Assembly: GCF_030515985.1 (NCBI RefSeq)
Contig: NZ_CP100376.1
Coordinates: 600,825 to 606,391 of the forward strand
DNA from: Corynebacterium accolens
GTDB taxonomy: Bacteria; Actinomycetota; Actinomycetes; Mycobacteriales; Mycobacteriaceae
Reading direction: 5' to 3'
DNA length: 5,567 nt
Part shown: in pieces, positions 1 to 5,113 of the stretch
Position numbering within the stretch: position 1 is the first letter of the stretch
How the letters are laid out: each line of letters begins with the position of its first letter
Notes under the pieces: generated by a model
The model's input: only the letters and a program-made list of their open reading frames with translations
Databases searched by the model: none
What the model was told of the DNA's origin: nothing
Program-made: the position numbers and the translations under genes

Positions 1-1
1 C

Positions 2-577
2 CTCATCCGCCATTATCCCCGCTCTATTGGGGCTAGCCAGGATGTCTACCTCGAGGGCGATTACCCCGCCATTGCTTATTGGGCGCCAGTGATACCACTT
101 GCTCTACCGCTGGCCATGGCCCCGCTGTCCGCGGCTGGCTGGTTGCCAAACATCTCGCTGGCCCCGCCCGTGGAAGGCATCTTAACCGGAGCGGTGTCGG
201 CGTTCGCACTCCCGCTGGGCTTGTGGGCCATGCTTTCCCAGTCCTTTCGCATTGGCCGCCGCCGCATGCAGCGCATCGTGGCTGAAGATCCCTTAGAAGG
301 GGTCACAGATCATGCCATGCAGCTTGCCGATGCCCACCTAAATATCCTCACCGCCCTCGTCACCGCCGGGGCCGTCCAGGGCAATACGACCACCACCAAG
401 GCCTTGTCCCGCCTGATGCAGGTGGAACTAGATACCCTGCCGGATGCTCTTCAGGAACTAAAAAAGCATGGGCTCGTGAAGGTAGAAGATATTGGACTGC
501 GCTCCAAAGTAGAAAGCTGGCGCATCACCCTCACCCCTACTGGAGTGCGGTGCCTGTATCAACTTGGCAGACGCTAA
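2..577 (+). CDS. Membrane protein with C-terminal winged-helix domain, 5' end outside window
   Basis: I do not recognise a named family. The frame is open from the first bases to TAA at 575–577, giving 191 visible residues. A GTG at 89 could serve as a start, but it falls inside a hydrophobic segment and the frame continues upstream without a stop, so the true start is probably off the window. Two hydrophobic stretches are visible, coded at about 71–145 (Trp/Pro/Leu-rich) and 179–247, followed by a basic stretch with SFRIGRRRMQR that suggests a cytoplasmic C-terminus. Residues coded from about 310 onward look like a winged helix: helix HLNILTALVTAG, then TTKALSRLMQ, a recognition-type helix LDTLPDALQELKKHGLV, and a β-wing ending RITLTPTGVRCL. 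This resembles the winged-helix domains of small MarR/PadR-like regulators (inference). The likely role is a membrane-tethered DNA-binding protein. Its stop overlaps the acr3 stop tail to tail. Confidence 0.7.
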   Translation, partial: LIRHYPRSIGASQDVYLEGDYPAIAYWAPVIPLALPLAMAPLSAAGWLPNISLAPPVEGILTGAVSAFALPLGLWAMLSQSFRIGRRRMQRIVAEDPLEGVTDHAMQLADAHLNILTALVTAGAVQGNTTTTKALSRLMQVELDTLPDALQELKKHGLVKVEDIGLRSKVESWRITLTPTGVRCLYQLGRR

Positions 578-587
578 TTCGGCAGAC
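566..587. repeat. Short tandem-like repeat GGCAGAC x2 across the convergent stops
   Basis: GGCAGAC occurs at 566–572 and again at 581–587, 15 bp apart. The repeat straddles the overlapping stop codons of the two convergent genes and ends where the 18-bp direct repeat begins. It may be slippage or junction scar sequence, but at 7 bp chance is possible. Confidence 0.3.
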
Positions 588-1638
588 TCGGGTCTCCTGG
601 AAATAACTTAGGACCAATCCAGAGCATTACGTATACCAAACCAACCAAAACCGGAATTTCAACAAGAGGCCCAATGGTACCGGCTAACGCTTGAGCAGAG
701 GTGGCACCAAAGGTACCGATGGACACCGCGATGGCTAACTCAAAATTATTTCCCGCTGCGGTAAAGGCCACTGAGGCAGACTGTGCATAATTCATTCCGG
801 CAACTTTAGCTACGCCCAAAGCCAGAAAGAACATCCCGACAAAGTACAACATCAGAGGCACCGCTACCCTAACCACTGCTACCGGCTGCTCCACTAGCTG
901 TTCTCCTTGCAGGGAGAACAGTAAGACGATTGTATACAGCAAACCGATCATTGCCAAAGGAGACACCGCAGGAAGGTAACGGTTTTCGAACCACTCACGC
1001 CCTTTAGTTTTCTCTGCCCATACTCGGGAGATAACCCCGAGCAAAAGCGGGATGCCTAAGAATACGAGCACTGAAGTAACAATGGACCAGAAAGAGAATT
1101 CGACAGAGGTGGTATCAAGACCCAGCCATCCCGGCAGTATCTGCAGGTAGAACCAACCCAGGACACCGAACATCGCAACTTGGAAGACGGAGTTGATTGC
1201 TACTAATACTGCCGTGGCTTCTCGGTCACCGCAGGATAGGTCTGACCACACCAAGACCATGGCGATGCAGCGGGCAAGGCCGACAATGATAAGACCCGTG
1301 CGCAGCTCGGGTTGATCCGCCAAGAATAGCCAGGCCAGTGCGAACATGAATGCTGGCCCCACAAGCCAATTCAAAACGATTGACACGGTCATCAGCCGTC
1401 TGTCAGTGGCAATCTCCCGGGTCTTTTCATAGCGCACTTTAGCAAGCGGTGGATACATCATCACCAACAGCCCTAAAGCAATTGGAAGGGAAATACCCCC
1501 AACTTCTAAAGCTGAGAGCGCTTTTCCAATTCCTGGAAGAAAATGACCTATAAGCAGGCCAAGGACCATAGCGATGATGATCCACACGGGAAGAAAGCGA
1601 TCGAGAAAAGCCAATCGCGGCTGCTGTGAGGTAGCCAT
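574..1638 (-). CDS. acr3: Acr3-family arsenite efflux permease
   Basis: This is a secondary transporter of the inner membrane that exports arsenite using the proton gradient (family knowledge). The chosen start gives 354 residues. It is preceded by AAGGAG with 6-nt spacing, whereas the longer frame starting at 1692 would begin within the predicted promoter. About ten hydrophobic segments are visible, roughly at 14–34, 46–62, 83–106, 113–131, 140–166, 183–205, 223–243, 255–280, 288–315 and 318–343. Signature motifs are MYPPLAKVRY (61–70), GLARCIAMVLVWSDL (120–134) and FTAAGNNFELAIA (292–304). Cys124 and Glu300 fall at the positions of the essential Cys129 and Glu305 of C. glutamicum Acr3, with the same offset of five. 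It is divergent from arsR. Its last codons lie in an 18-bp direct repeat, and its TAG overlaps the neighbouring TAA by 4 bp. No ArsA or arsenate reductase gene adjoins it. Confidence 0.95.
   Translation of the reverse strand: MATSQQPRLAFLDRFLPVWIIIAMVLGLLIGHFLPGIGKALSALEVGGISLPIALGLLVMMYPPLAKVRYEKTREIATDRRLMTVSIVLNWLVGPAFMFALAWLFLADQPELRTGLIIVGLARCIAMVLVWSDLSCGDREATAVLVAINSVFQVAMFGVLGWFYLQILPGWLGLDTTSVEFSFWSIVTSVLVFLGIPLLLGVISRVWAEKTKGREWFENRYLPAVSPLAMIGLLYTIVLLFSLQGEQLVEQPVAVVRVAVPLMLYFVGMFFLALGVAKVAGMNYAQSASVAFTAAGNNFELAIAVSIGTFGATSAQALAGTIGPLVEIPVLVGLVYVMLWIGPKLFPGDPSLPN
587..604. repeat. Left copy of 18-bp direct repeat flanking the ars module
   Basis: The 18 bases starting CTCGGGTCTCCT are repeated at 2211–2228 in the same orientation with one mismatch (position 599 G versus 2223 T). 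This copy lies within the last ten codons of acr3, about 10 bp beyond the stop codon of the left-hand gene. Confidence 0.75.
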
Positions 1639-1644
1639 ACCTGT

Positions 1645-1650
1645 CTCCTT
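1645..1650 (-). promoter_or_regulatory. Ribosome binding site of acr3
   Basis: On the minus strand AAGGAG lies 6 nt before the ATG at 1638. It fixes the start at the residues MATSQQPRL rather than at the upstream in-frame ATGs at 1653 or 1692. Confidence 0.85.
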
Positions 1651-1669
1651 CATTGACCCAAGTCGCACC

Positions 1670-1688
1670 GTACCGTGCTGCACTGTAC
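1670..1688. promoter_or_regulatory. Imperfect 19-bp palindrome over the acr3 -10 box
   Basis: GTACCGTGC-T-GCACTGTAC has eight of nine paired positions around a central T at 1679. It covers the predicted acr3 -10 box (1682–1687) and start point (about 1675). The one-base centre makes it a protein-binding dyad candidate rather than an RNA hairpin. It could be a second operator, either for ArsR or for another regulator. Confidence 0.4.
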
Positions 1689-1711
1689 CCATTCATATCG
1701 ATACCTGTCAA
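1682..1711 (-). promoter_or_regulatory. acr3 promoter
   Basis: Read on the minus strand, a perfect TTGACA (1711–1706) is followed after 18 bp by TACAGT (1687–1682), which fits the corynebacterial TANANT -10 pattern. The start point would be near 1675, giving a leader of about 37 nt that carries the AAGGAG site. The -35 box lies inside the long dyad at 1687–1722, so a bound repressor would block it. Confidence 0.7.
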
Positions 1712-1722
1712 TATGAATGGGT
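1687..1722. promoter_or_regulatory. Probable ArsR operator (long inverted repeat)
   Basis: The outer arms ACCCATTCATAT (1687–1698) and ATATGAATGGGT (1711–1722) form a perfect 12-bp inverted repeat with a 12-bp spacer. Symmetry continues inward: the half-sites are ACCCATTCATATCGATA and ACCCATTCATATTGACA, which match at 15 of 17 positions around a centre between 1704 and 1705. The dyad lies between divergent arsR and acr3. It overlaps the acr3 -35 box and the place where the arsR -35 would sit, so one bound dimer (or two) could repress both directions. Assigning it to ArsR is inferred from position and from the family's habit of binding AT-rich dyads. Confidence 0.7.
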
Positions 1723-1735
1723 GGGAAAACGCCCA

Positions 1736-1741
1736 TATACT
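1736..1741 (+). promoter_or_regulatory. arsR -10 box, apparently leaderless start
   Basis: TATACT at 1736–1741 fits the TANANT -10 pattern and ends 6 nt before the ATG at 1748, so transcription should begin at or next to the A of that ATG. No Shine-Dalgarno sequence precedes either 1748 or the next in-frame ATG at 1766. There is no clear -35 box, and its place (about 1713–1718) is taken by the right arm of the operator. Confidence 0.6.
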
Positions 1742-1747
1742 GAATGC

Positions 1748-2098
1748 ATGGTTTCTTCGCACGGCATGACCAAAAATCCCTACATCAACGAATGCTGTTC
1801 GCTTAGCAACGGCCCCCTAGATCAAGACAATGCCGTGCACTTTGCCCAGCAGTTCAAGGTACTTGCAGATCCCGCGCGCCTTCGCCTTTTGTCCATTTTG
1901 TGCGATGAAGGCTGCGGCCCGATGAGCGTCTCAGAACTGACCGCATTATCCGGTCTGAGTCAGCCGACGGTGTCTCACCATCTTGCAAAAATGCGGGATG
2001 CTGACCTCTTAGCCAAACGACAGACTGGCCGCACCGTCACCCATGAAGTGCAAAAACAAGCTTTCACTGCACTGCGCGAACTACTCTCTTTCGACTAA
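1748..2098 (+). CDS. arsR: ArsR/SmtB-family arsenite-responsive repressor
   Basis: This small dimeric winged-helix repressor releases DNA when it binds As(III) or Sb(III) (family knowledge). The start at 1748 is chosen because a -10 box ends 6 nt upstream, which fits a leaderless mRNA. It gives 116 residues, normal for the family. Residues 30–55 form the first helices with FKVLADPARLRLLSIL. Residues 60–82 are the helix-turn-helix (SVSELTALSGLSQPTVSHHL), and 86–101 form the wing (ADLLAKRQTGRTVTHE). The E. coli-type ELCVCDL metal motif is absent. Instead Cys16-Cys17 near the N-terminus and Cys52/Cys56 in CDEGCG are present. C. glutamicum ArsR1 binds arsenite through Cys15, Cys16 and Cys55, which correspond here to Cys16, Cys17 and Cys56. 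The gene is divergent from acr3 and is probably autorepressed through the dyad at 1687–1722. Confidence 0.95.
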   Translation: MVSSHGMTKNPYINECCSLSNGPLDQDNAVHFAQQFKVLADPARLRLLSILCDEGCGPMSVSELTALSGLSQPTVSHHLAKMRDADLLAKRQTGRTVTHEVQKQAFTALRELLSFD

Positions 2099-2194
2099 AC
2101 AGCCACTAACAATGAAATCTTGGCCTTATATGTTTGCAACACTGTGAGCCAATCAAAGTATTTCGCCCCGCAATAAACCCCCTCTTAAAGGAAA

Positions 2195-2219
2195 AGGCCC
2201 GAGCTTAACGCTCGGGTCT
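2195..2219 (-). terminator. Rho-independent terminator of the ndk transcript
   Basis: AGGCCCGAGC (2195–2204) pairs with GCTCGGGTCT (2210–2219), a 10-bp stem with one G·U pair and a 5-nt loop. On the minus strand it is followed by TTTTCCTTT, a good U-rich tract, so it mainly serves ndk, whose stop lies 27 bp upstream. On the plus strand the trailing sequence is only TCCTTG-like, so it may stop arsR transcripts less efficiently. The remainder of the 2099–2245 gap shows no gene. Confidence 0.8.
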
Positions 2220-2228
2220 CCTTGAAAT
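2211..2228. repeat. Right copy of 18-bp direct repeat flanking the ars module
   Basis: It matches 587–604 at 17 of 18 positions in the same orientation. It begins in the right arm of the ndk terminator stem and runs towards the ndk stop codon, ending 17 bp before it. Confidence 0.75.
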
Positions 2229-2245
2229 CTAGGTAGATTCAGTGC

Positions 2246-2656
2246 TTAGAGGTTGGGGAACCAAATTCCAATCTCGCGCTCAGCGGACTCTGGGGAGTCG
2301 GAGCCGTGCACGATGTTCTCGCCCACGCTGAGTGCGAAGTCACCGCGGATGGAACCGGGTGCGGCCTTGGAGACTGGGTCGGTGCCGCCGGCCAGCTGGC
2401 GCCATGCCTCGATGGCGCGCTCGCCTTCAACAACGCCGGCAATCAGCGGTGCGGAGGTGATGAAGTCCACGAGCTCGCCAAAGAATGGCTTGTCCTTGTG
2501 CTCTTCGTAGTGCTTTTCTGCGGTCTCGCGGTCAGCCACGCGCAGGTCCAACTCAGCCAGCTTGAGGCCCTTGCGCTCGATGCGGGCGATGATCTCGCCC
2601 ACGTGGCCGTTCTTTACGCCGTCCGGCTTAATGAGGATCAATGTACGTTCAGTCAT
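2246..2656 (-). CDS. ndk: Nucleoside diphosphate kinase
   Basis: It transfers the terminal phosphate from ATP to nucleoside diphosphates through a phosphohistidine intermediate, balancing cytoplasmic NTP and dNTP pools. The protein has 136 residues, the usual length. The N-terminus [19 protein letters not shown] contains the conserved Lys10 strand. [16 protein letters not shown] (93–108) is the nucleotide-binding segment with Arg104. [16 protein letters not shown] (114–129) holds the catalytic His117. The ATG at 2656 is the only sensible start, since the frame continues upstream to 2800 but the residues there are unrelated to the family. No Shine-Dalgarno sequence precedes it, and a TACAGT -10 box lies 7 nt upstream, so the mRNA is probably leaderless. 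It is the last gene of the valS–folC block and ends at a strong terminator. Confidence 0.98.
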   Translation of the reverse strand: MTERTLILIKPDGVKNGHVGEIIARIERKGLKLAELDLRVADRETAEKHYEEHKDKPFFGELVDFITSAPLIAGVVEGERAIEAWRQLAGGTDPVSKAAPGSIRGDFALSVGENIVHGSDSPESAEREIGIWFPNL

Positions 2657-2663
2657 GCCCCAT

Positions 2664-2669
2664 ACTGTA
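2664..2669 (-). promoter_or_regulatory. ndk -10 box, leaderless start
   Basis: On the minus strand TACAGT is followed by 7 nt and then the ndk ATG at 2656, placing the start point at or beside the A. The same GGTACAGT octamer forms the acr3 -10 region. No convincing -35 box is seen. This gives ndk a promoter of its own within the 86-nt gap after the upstream gene, though read-through from that gene remains possible because no terminator is visible in the gap. Confidence 0.55.
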
Positions 2670-2742
2670 CCGAATACCCACAACTCGTCCACGACCGAGG
2701 GCCATAAGCGGGGGCAGCGTAGTGGGCGGCATTTAATAAGCA

Positions 2743-3060
2743 TTAAGTAAGCTGCTGGACTATCTCCGTCGCGCGCTCGTGGGAGGTACCCCGAAACCAC
2801 AGGCGCACTTGGTTAACCGCCGTGCCAAACTGGCCGTTGCCCAGCAAACGCTTAATCTCTGCTCGCTGCTCTTTATCCAAATCATCAAGGGTGGCTTCTT
2901 CTGCCCGCTGAAAATTAGCGCGCAGGGCAAGGGCCAAAAATACGGCGGCAATGATGAGTGCTACCAGCGGCAGCCACGGCGCGCCCGTGGCCGCGCGGGC
3001 AGCGACCGCGGCAATGCAGGCTAGGGCCGCGAGGACGAGATAGACGGTGCGCATGGCCAC
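2743..3060 (-). CDS. Small two-helix membrane protein with cytoplasmic C-terminal helical domain
   Basis: A 105-residue protein of unknown function. Two hydrophobic helices at about 5–24 and 28–46 leave a soluble tail of about 60 residues. The tail has an acidic hinge ([12 protein letters not shown], 54–65) and then [19 protein letters not shown] and [10 protein letters not shown]. That layout (short helix, Gly turn, Ala-Val-x-x-Val/Arg helix, final amphipathic helix) resembles the C-terminal fold of ribosomal protein L7/L12, which is found on several small actinobacterial membrane proteins (inference only). The start is taken as GTG at 3060, which shares its G with the TAG of the upstream gene; an ATG at 3054 is the alternative. 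No strong ribosome site is seen, so translation is probably coupled to the DUF4233 gene. Confidence 0.8.
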   Translation of the reverse strand: MAMRTVYLVLAALACIAAVAARAATGAPWLPLVALIIAAVFLALALRANFQRAEEATLDDLDKEQRAEIKRLLGNGQFGTAVNQVRLWFRGTSHERATEIVQQLT

Positions 3061-3545
3061 TACTTCTGGTTGAGGTGCTGGGTAGTTAAGTAACCGCGCT
3101 TCATGCGGGCGATTAAGTTACTGCGCAAATACGCCGCAAGGAGCCACTCCATGCCAAAGATGATGAAGATCGCGGCGATGGACCAGTGCGCCATAAAACC
3201 CAGGATAAGGCCCAATAGCTGCGCCCACACGATGACGGTCAGCGCCCACTTCTTATTCATAAACGCGATCATGCCCAAGTGGAATATCAGGGCACCTATG
3301 ACTACGCCGTAGTTAAACGGCGTCCACAGCGTACCGTCATACAGCTTGTACAACAGCGGCAGCGCCAAAACGAGCGTGATCGACTCCATGATGAGCGAGC
3401 TGGCGATGACCATGCCATTAAAGCTCTTGAGCGGATCCTTAACGGGATCCTGCCCTAGGCCCAATGGGCCGATTTCATTGTCCGCTATGTCGTCGCCGCG
3501 GCGCGGCTGACGAGGCAGGCGGGACCTAGGATTGGGGCTGGTCAT
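3060..3545 (-). CDS. DUF4233-type membrane protein
   Basis: A 161-residue integral membrane protein, of the type encoded directly after folC in mycobacteria and corynebacteria (as with Rv2446c). Its function is unknown. The N-terminal 40 residues are polar and begin with a basic stretch rich in Pro and Arg. Four hydrophobic segments follow, at about 43–66, 79–95, 100–118 and 121–140, and then a basic tail (RSNLIARMKRGY). The motif GPLGLGQDPVKDPLKSFNGM just before the first helix looks like the conserved entry to the domain. The start is the ATG at 3545, which overlaps the folC TGA by 4 nt (ATGA) and is preceded by AAAGGAG with 5-nt spacing. Its fixed place after folC suggests co-expression, but that alone does not show a folate role. 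Confidence 0.9.
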   Translation of the reverse strand: MTSPNPRSRLPRQPRRGDDIADNEIGPLGLGQDPVKDPLKSFNGMVIASSLIMESITLVLALPLLYKLYDGTLWTPFNYGVVIGALIFHLGMIAFMNKKWALTVIVWAQLLGLILGFMAHWSIAAIFIIFGMEWLLAAYLRSNLIARMKRGYLTTQHLNQK

Positions 3546-5113
3546 GCGGGCTCCTTTCCAAACATAGCGCGGGCTTCGCCGGCGGTAACCACCGAACCGG
3601 TAATGACAATACCGGAGCCGGATTGCACCTCAGATTCCTCCGCCAGCTCCACGGCTTGCGCGTAGGCACCGGGCAGATCATCGGCCACATAGACGCGCTC
3701 TTCGCCATAAATATCGCGGGCCGTTTCCGCCAATTCATAGGCATCGATCGCGCGCGGCGAGGAGTTCTGGGAGATTACCACCTCGCTCAAGTACGGCTCC
3801 AGCGCGGCGAGGATGCCTTGGGCATCCTTATCGCCAAAGATGGAGAGCACGCCGATGAGCCGCGCAAAATCGAAATCGCGGTCGAGCGCCGCGCCAAGCG
3901 CCTTGGCGCCGTGGGGATTGTGGGCGGCATCGATAAACGTCGTGGGCGAGGTGCGCACTCGCTCGAGGCGGCCGGGCGAAATCGTCTTGGCAAAACCGTT
4001 GCGCACGGAGGCAATATCCAGAGGATGCCCGGAAGAGGCACCGAAGAAGGCTTCGACCGCTGCAAGGGCAACGGCCGCATTCTTGGCCTGGTGCTCGCCG
4101 TGCAACGGCAAGAAAATATCCTCGTACATGCCGCCGAGGCCCTGGATATTAACCTGCTGGCCACCGACCGCAATGCGGGATTCTAAGGCCGCGAATTCCG
4201 CTCCGGAGCGGGCCACGCCGGCATCCATATCCACCGCGCGCTGCAGGATGACCTGCATGGCCTCAGGGTCTTGCTCGGCAATAATGGCGATGTTTTCATT
4301 CGGGGTCAGCGGGTCTTCGGCATCGGCGCGGCGCTTGATGATACCCGCCTTCTCCCCCGCAATCTCCCGAATATCGCTGCCCAGGTAATCCGTGTGGTCT
4401 AGGCCCACCGGGGTAATCACGGAAACGTCCGCATTGACCACGTTCGTGGCATCCCACGTCCCACCGAGGCCGACCTCGACGACGGCGACGTCAACGGGGG
4501 CATCGGCAAACGCTGCATAGGATAGGCCCACCAAGACCTCGAACTTGGACATGGGGACCTCAGAGCGCGCATCCACCATCTCCACGTACGGCTTGATTTC
4601 GTGCCACAGGCGCACGTAGTCGCGCGGGTGGATGGGCCGGCCATCGATGCCGATGCGCTCGGTGACCCGCTGCAGGTGCGGGCTGGTGACCAGGCCCACG
4701 CGGCGGTGGAAGGAACGCAGCAGCGAATCGACCATGCGCGCGGTAGAAGACTTACCATTGGTGCCCGCAATGTGGATGACATCAAAGGACTGTTCGGGGT
4801 GACCGAGCAAATCCATGAGCATCTCGATGCGCTCCAGGGTGGGCTCGATCTTAGTCTCCGGCCAGCGCTGGTTGAGCTCGTCTTCCACCTCACCGAGCGC
4901 CTGCAGCTCCTCCGGGGATACCTCTTGGGGCGCGGCGTCGTTATATTCTTCGTCTTCGCCCATGCCGAGGTTCAGGGTCAGGCCCGATTCCGTGATCTCC
5001 ACCGGGGTGCCATCGGTGCCTTCCTTGAGGGCATCGACGATTTCAAAATCGTCCTCTCCCCCGGCGACCTCGCCGTTCCCGTTGGCGTCGTGATTGAAGC
5101 GCTGATCTGTCAC
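3542..5113 (-). CDS. folC: Bifunctional folylpolyglutamate synthase / dihydrofolate synthase
   Basis: It joins glutamate to dihydropteroate and then to reduced folates, with ATP, in the cytoplasm. Mur-ligase family motifs are present in order: the ATP loop GTNGKSS (117–123), TSPHLQRVTERI (143–154), VEVGLGGTWDATNV (212–225), ITPVGLDHTDYLG (233–245), GEKAGIIK (253–260), HGEHQAKNAAVAL (338–350), PGRLE (380–384) and DAAHNPHG (395–402). At 523 residues it is longer than the usual 420–450. The excess is an acidic N-terminal stretch of roughly 80 residues with low complexity, and extended FolC proteins are known in actinobacteria. The GTG start at 5113 shares its G with the valS TAG and has GGAGG about 10 nt upstream. 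Starts further in would lose that site. It is co-transcribed with valS. Confidence 0.96.
   Translation of the reverse strand: MTDQRFNHDANGNGEVAGGEDDFEIVDALKEGTDGTPVEITESGLTLNLGMGEDEEYNDAAPQEVSPEELQALGEVEDELNQRWPETKIEPTLERIEMLMDLLGHPEQSFDVIHIAGTNGKSSTARMVDSLLRSFHRRVGLVTSPHLQRVTERIGIDGRPIHPRDYVRLWHEIKPYVEMVDARSEVPMSKFEVLVGLSYAAFADAPVDVAVVEVGLGGTWDATNVVNADVSVITPVGLDHTDYLGSDIREIAGEKAGIIKRRADAEDPLTPNENIAIIAEQDPEAMQVILQRAVDMDAGVARSGAEFAALESRIAVGGQQVNIQGLGGMYEDIFLPLHGEHQAKNAAVALAAVEAFFGASSGHPLDIASVRNGFAKTISPGRLERVRTSPTTFIDAAHNPHGAKALGAALDRDFDFARLIGVLSIFGDKDAQGILAALEPYLSEVVISQNSSPRAIDAYELAETARDIYGEERVYVADDLPGAYAQAVELAEESEVQSGSGIVITGSVVTAGEARAMFGKEPA

Larger units (their letters stand above)
587..2228. 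other. Putative passive arsenic-resistance cassette bounded by direct repeats
   Basis: The segment holds acr3 (minus its last few codons), the divergent control region, arsR and the left part of the ndk terminator. It begins and ends with an 18-bp direct repeat (17/18 identical), and the repeat starts are 1,624 bp apart. It separates a gene on the left from the conserved ndk cluster on the right. By eye, sampled lines of acr3 have a somewhat lower GC content than sampled lines of folC (about 53–55% against 57–67%). No integrase, transposase or terminal inverted repeat is present, so the mechanism is unknown. Cassette status is inferred. Confidence 0.35.

Noticed and set aside
1639..1692. Longer acr3 start at 1692 (18 additional residues)
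   Set aside because: It would place the start codon inside the predicted promoter and operator. The ATG at 1638 has a well-spaced AAGGAG and matches the family's N-terminus.
1574..1747. Longer plus-strand frame upstream of arsR
   Set aside because: This stretch is antisense to the acr3 start and runs through the operator. Residues there do not resemble ArsR, and a -10 box just before 1748 supports the short form.
2120..2152. TTGGC…GCCAA inverted repeat downstream of arsR as an arsR terminator
   Set aside because: The stem is only 5 bp, with a loop of about 23 nt and no U-run, so it is too weak to call.
2306..2707. Open 133-codon frame on the plus strand opposite ndk
   Set aside because: It is an antisense shadow of ndk; the protein has no family resemblance.
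2657..2800. Upstream extension of ndk
   Set aside because: Ndk proteins begin at the [12 protein letters not shown] strand. The extension overlaps the upstream gene and lacks family similarity.
3623..4186. Open 187-codon frame on the plus strand opposite folC
   Set aside because: It is an antisense shadow of conserved folC codons with no ribosome site or recognisable protein.
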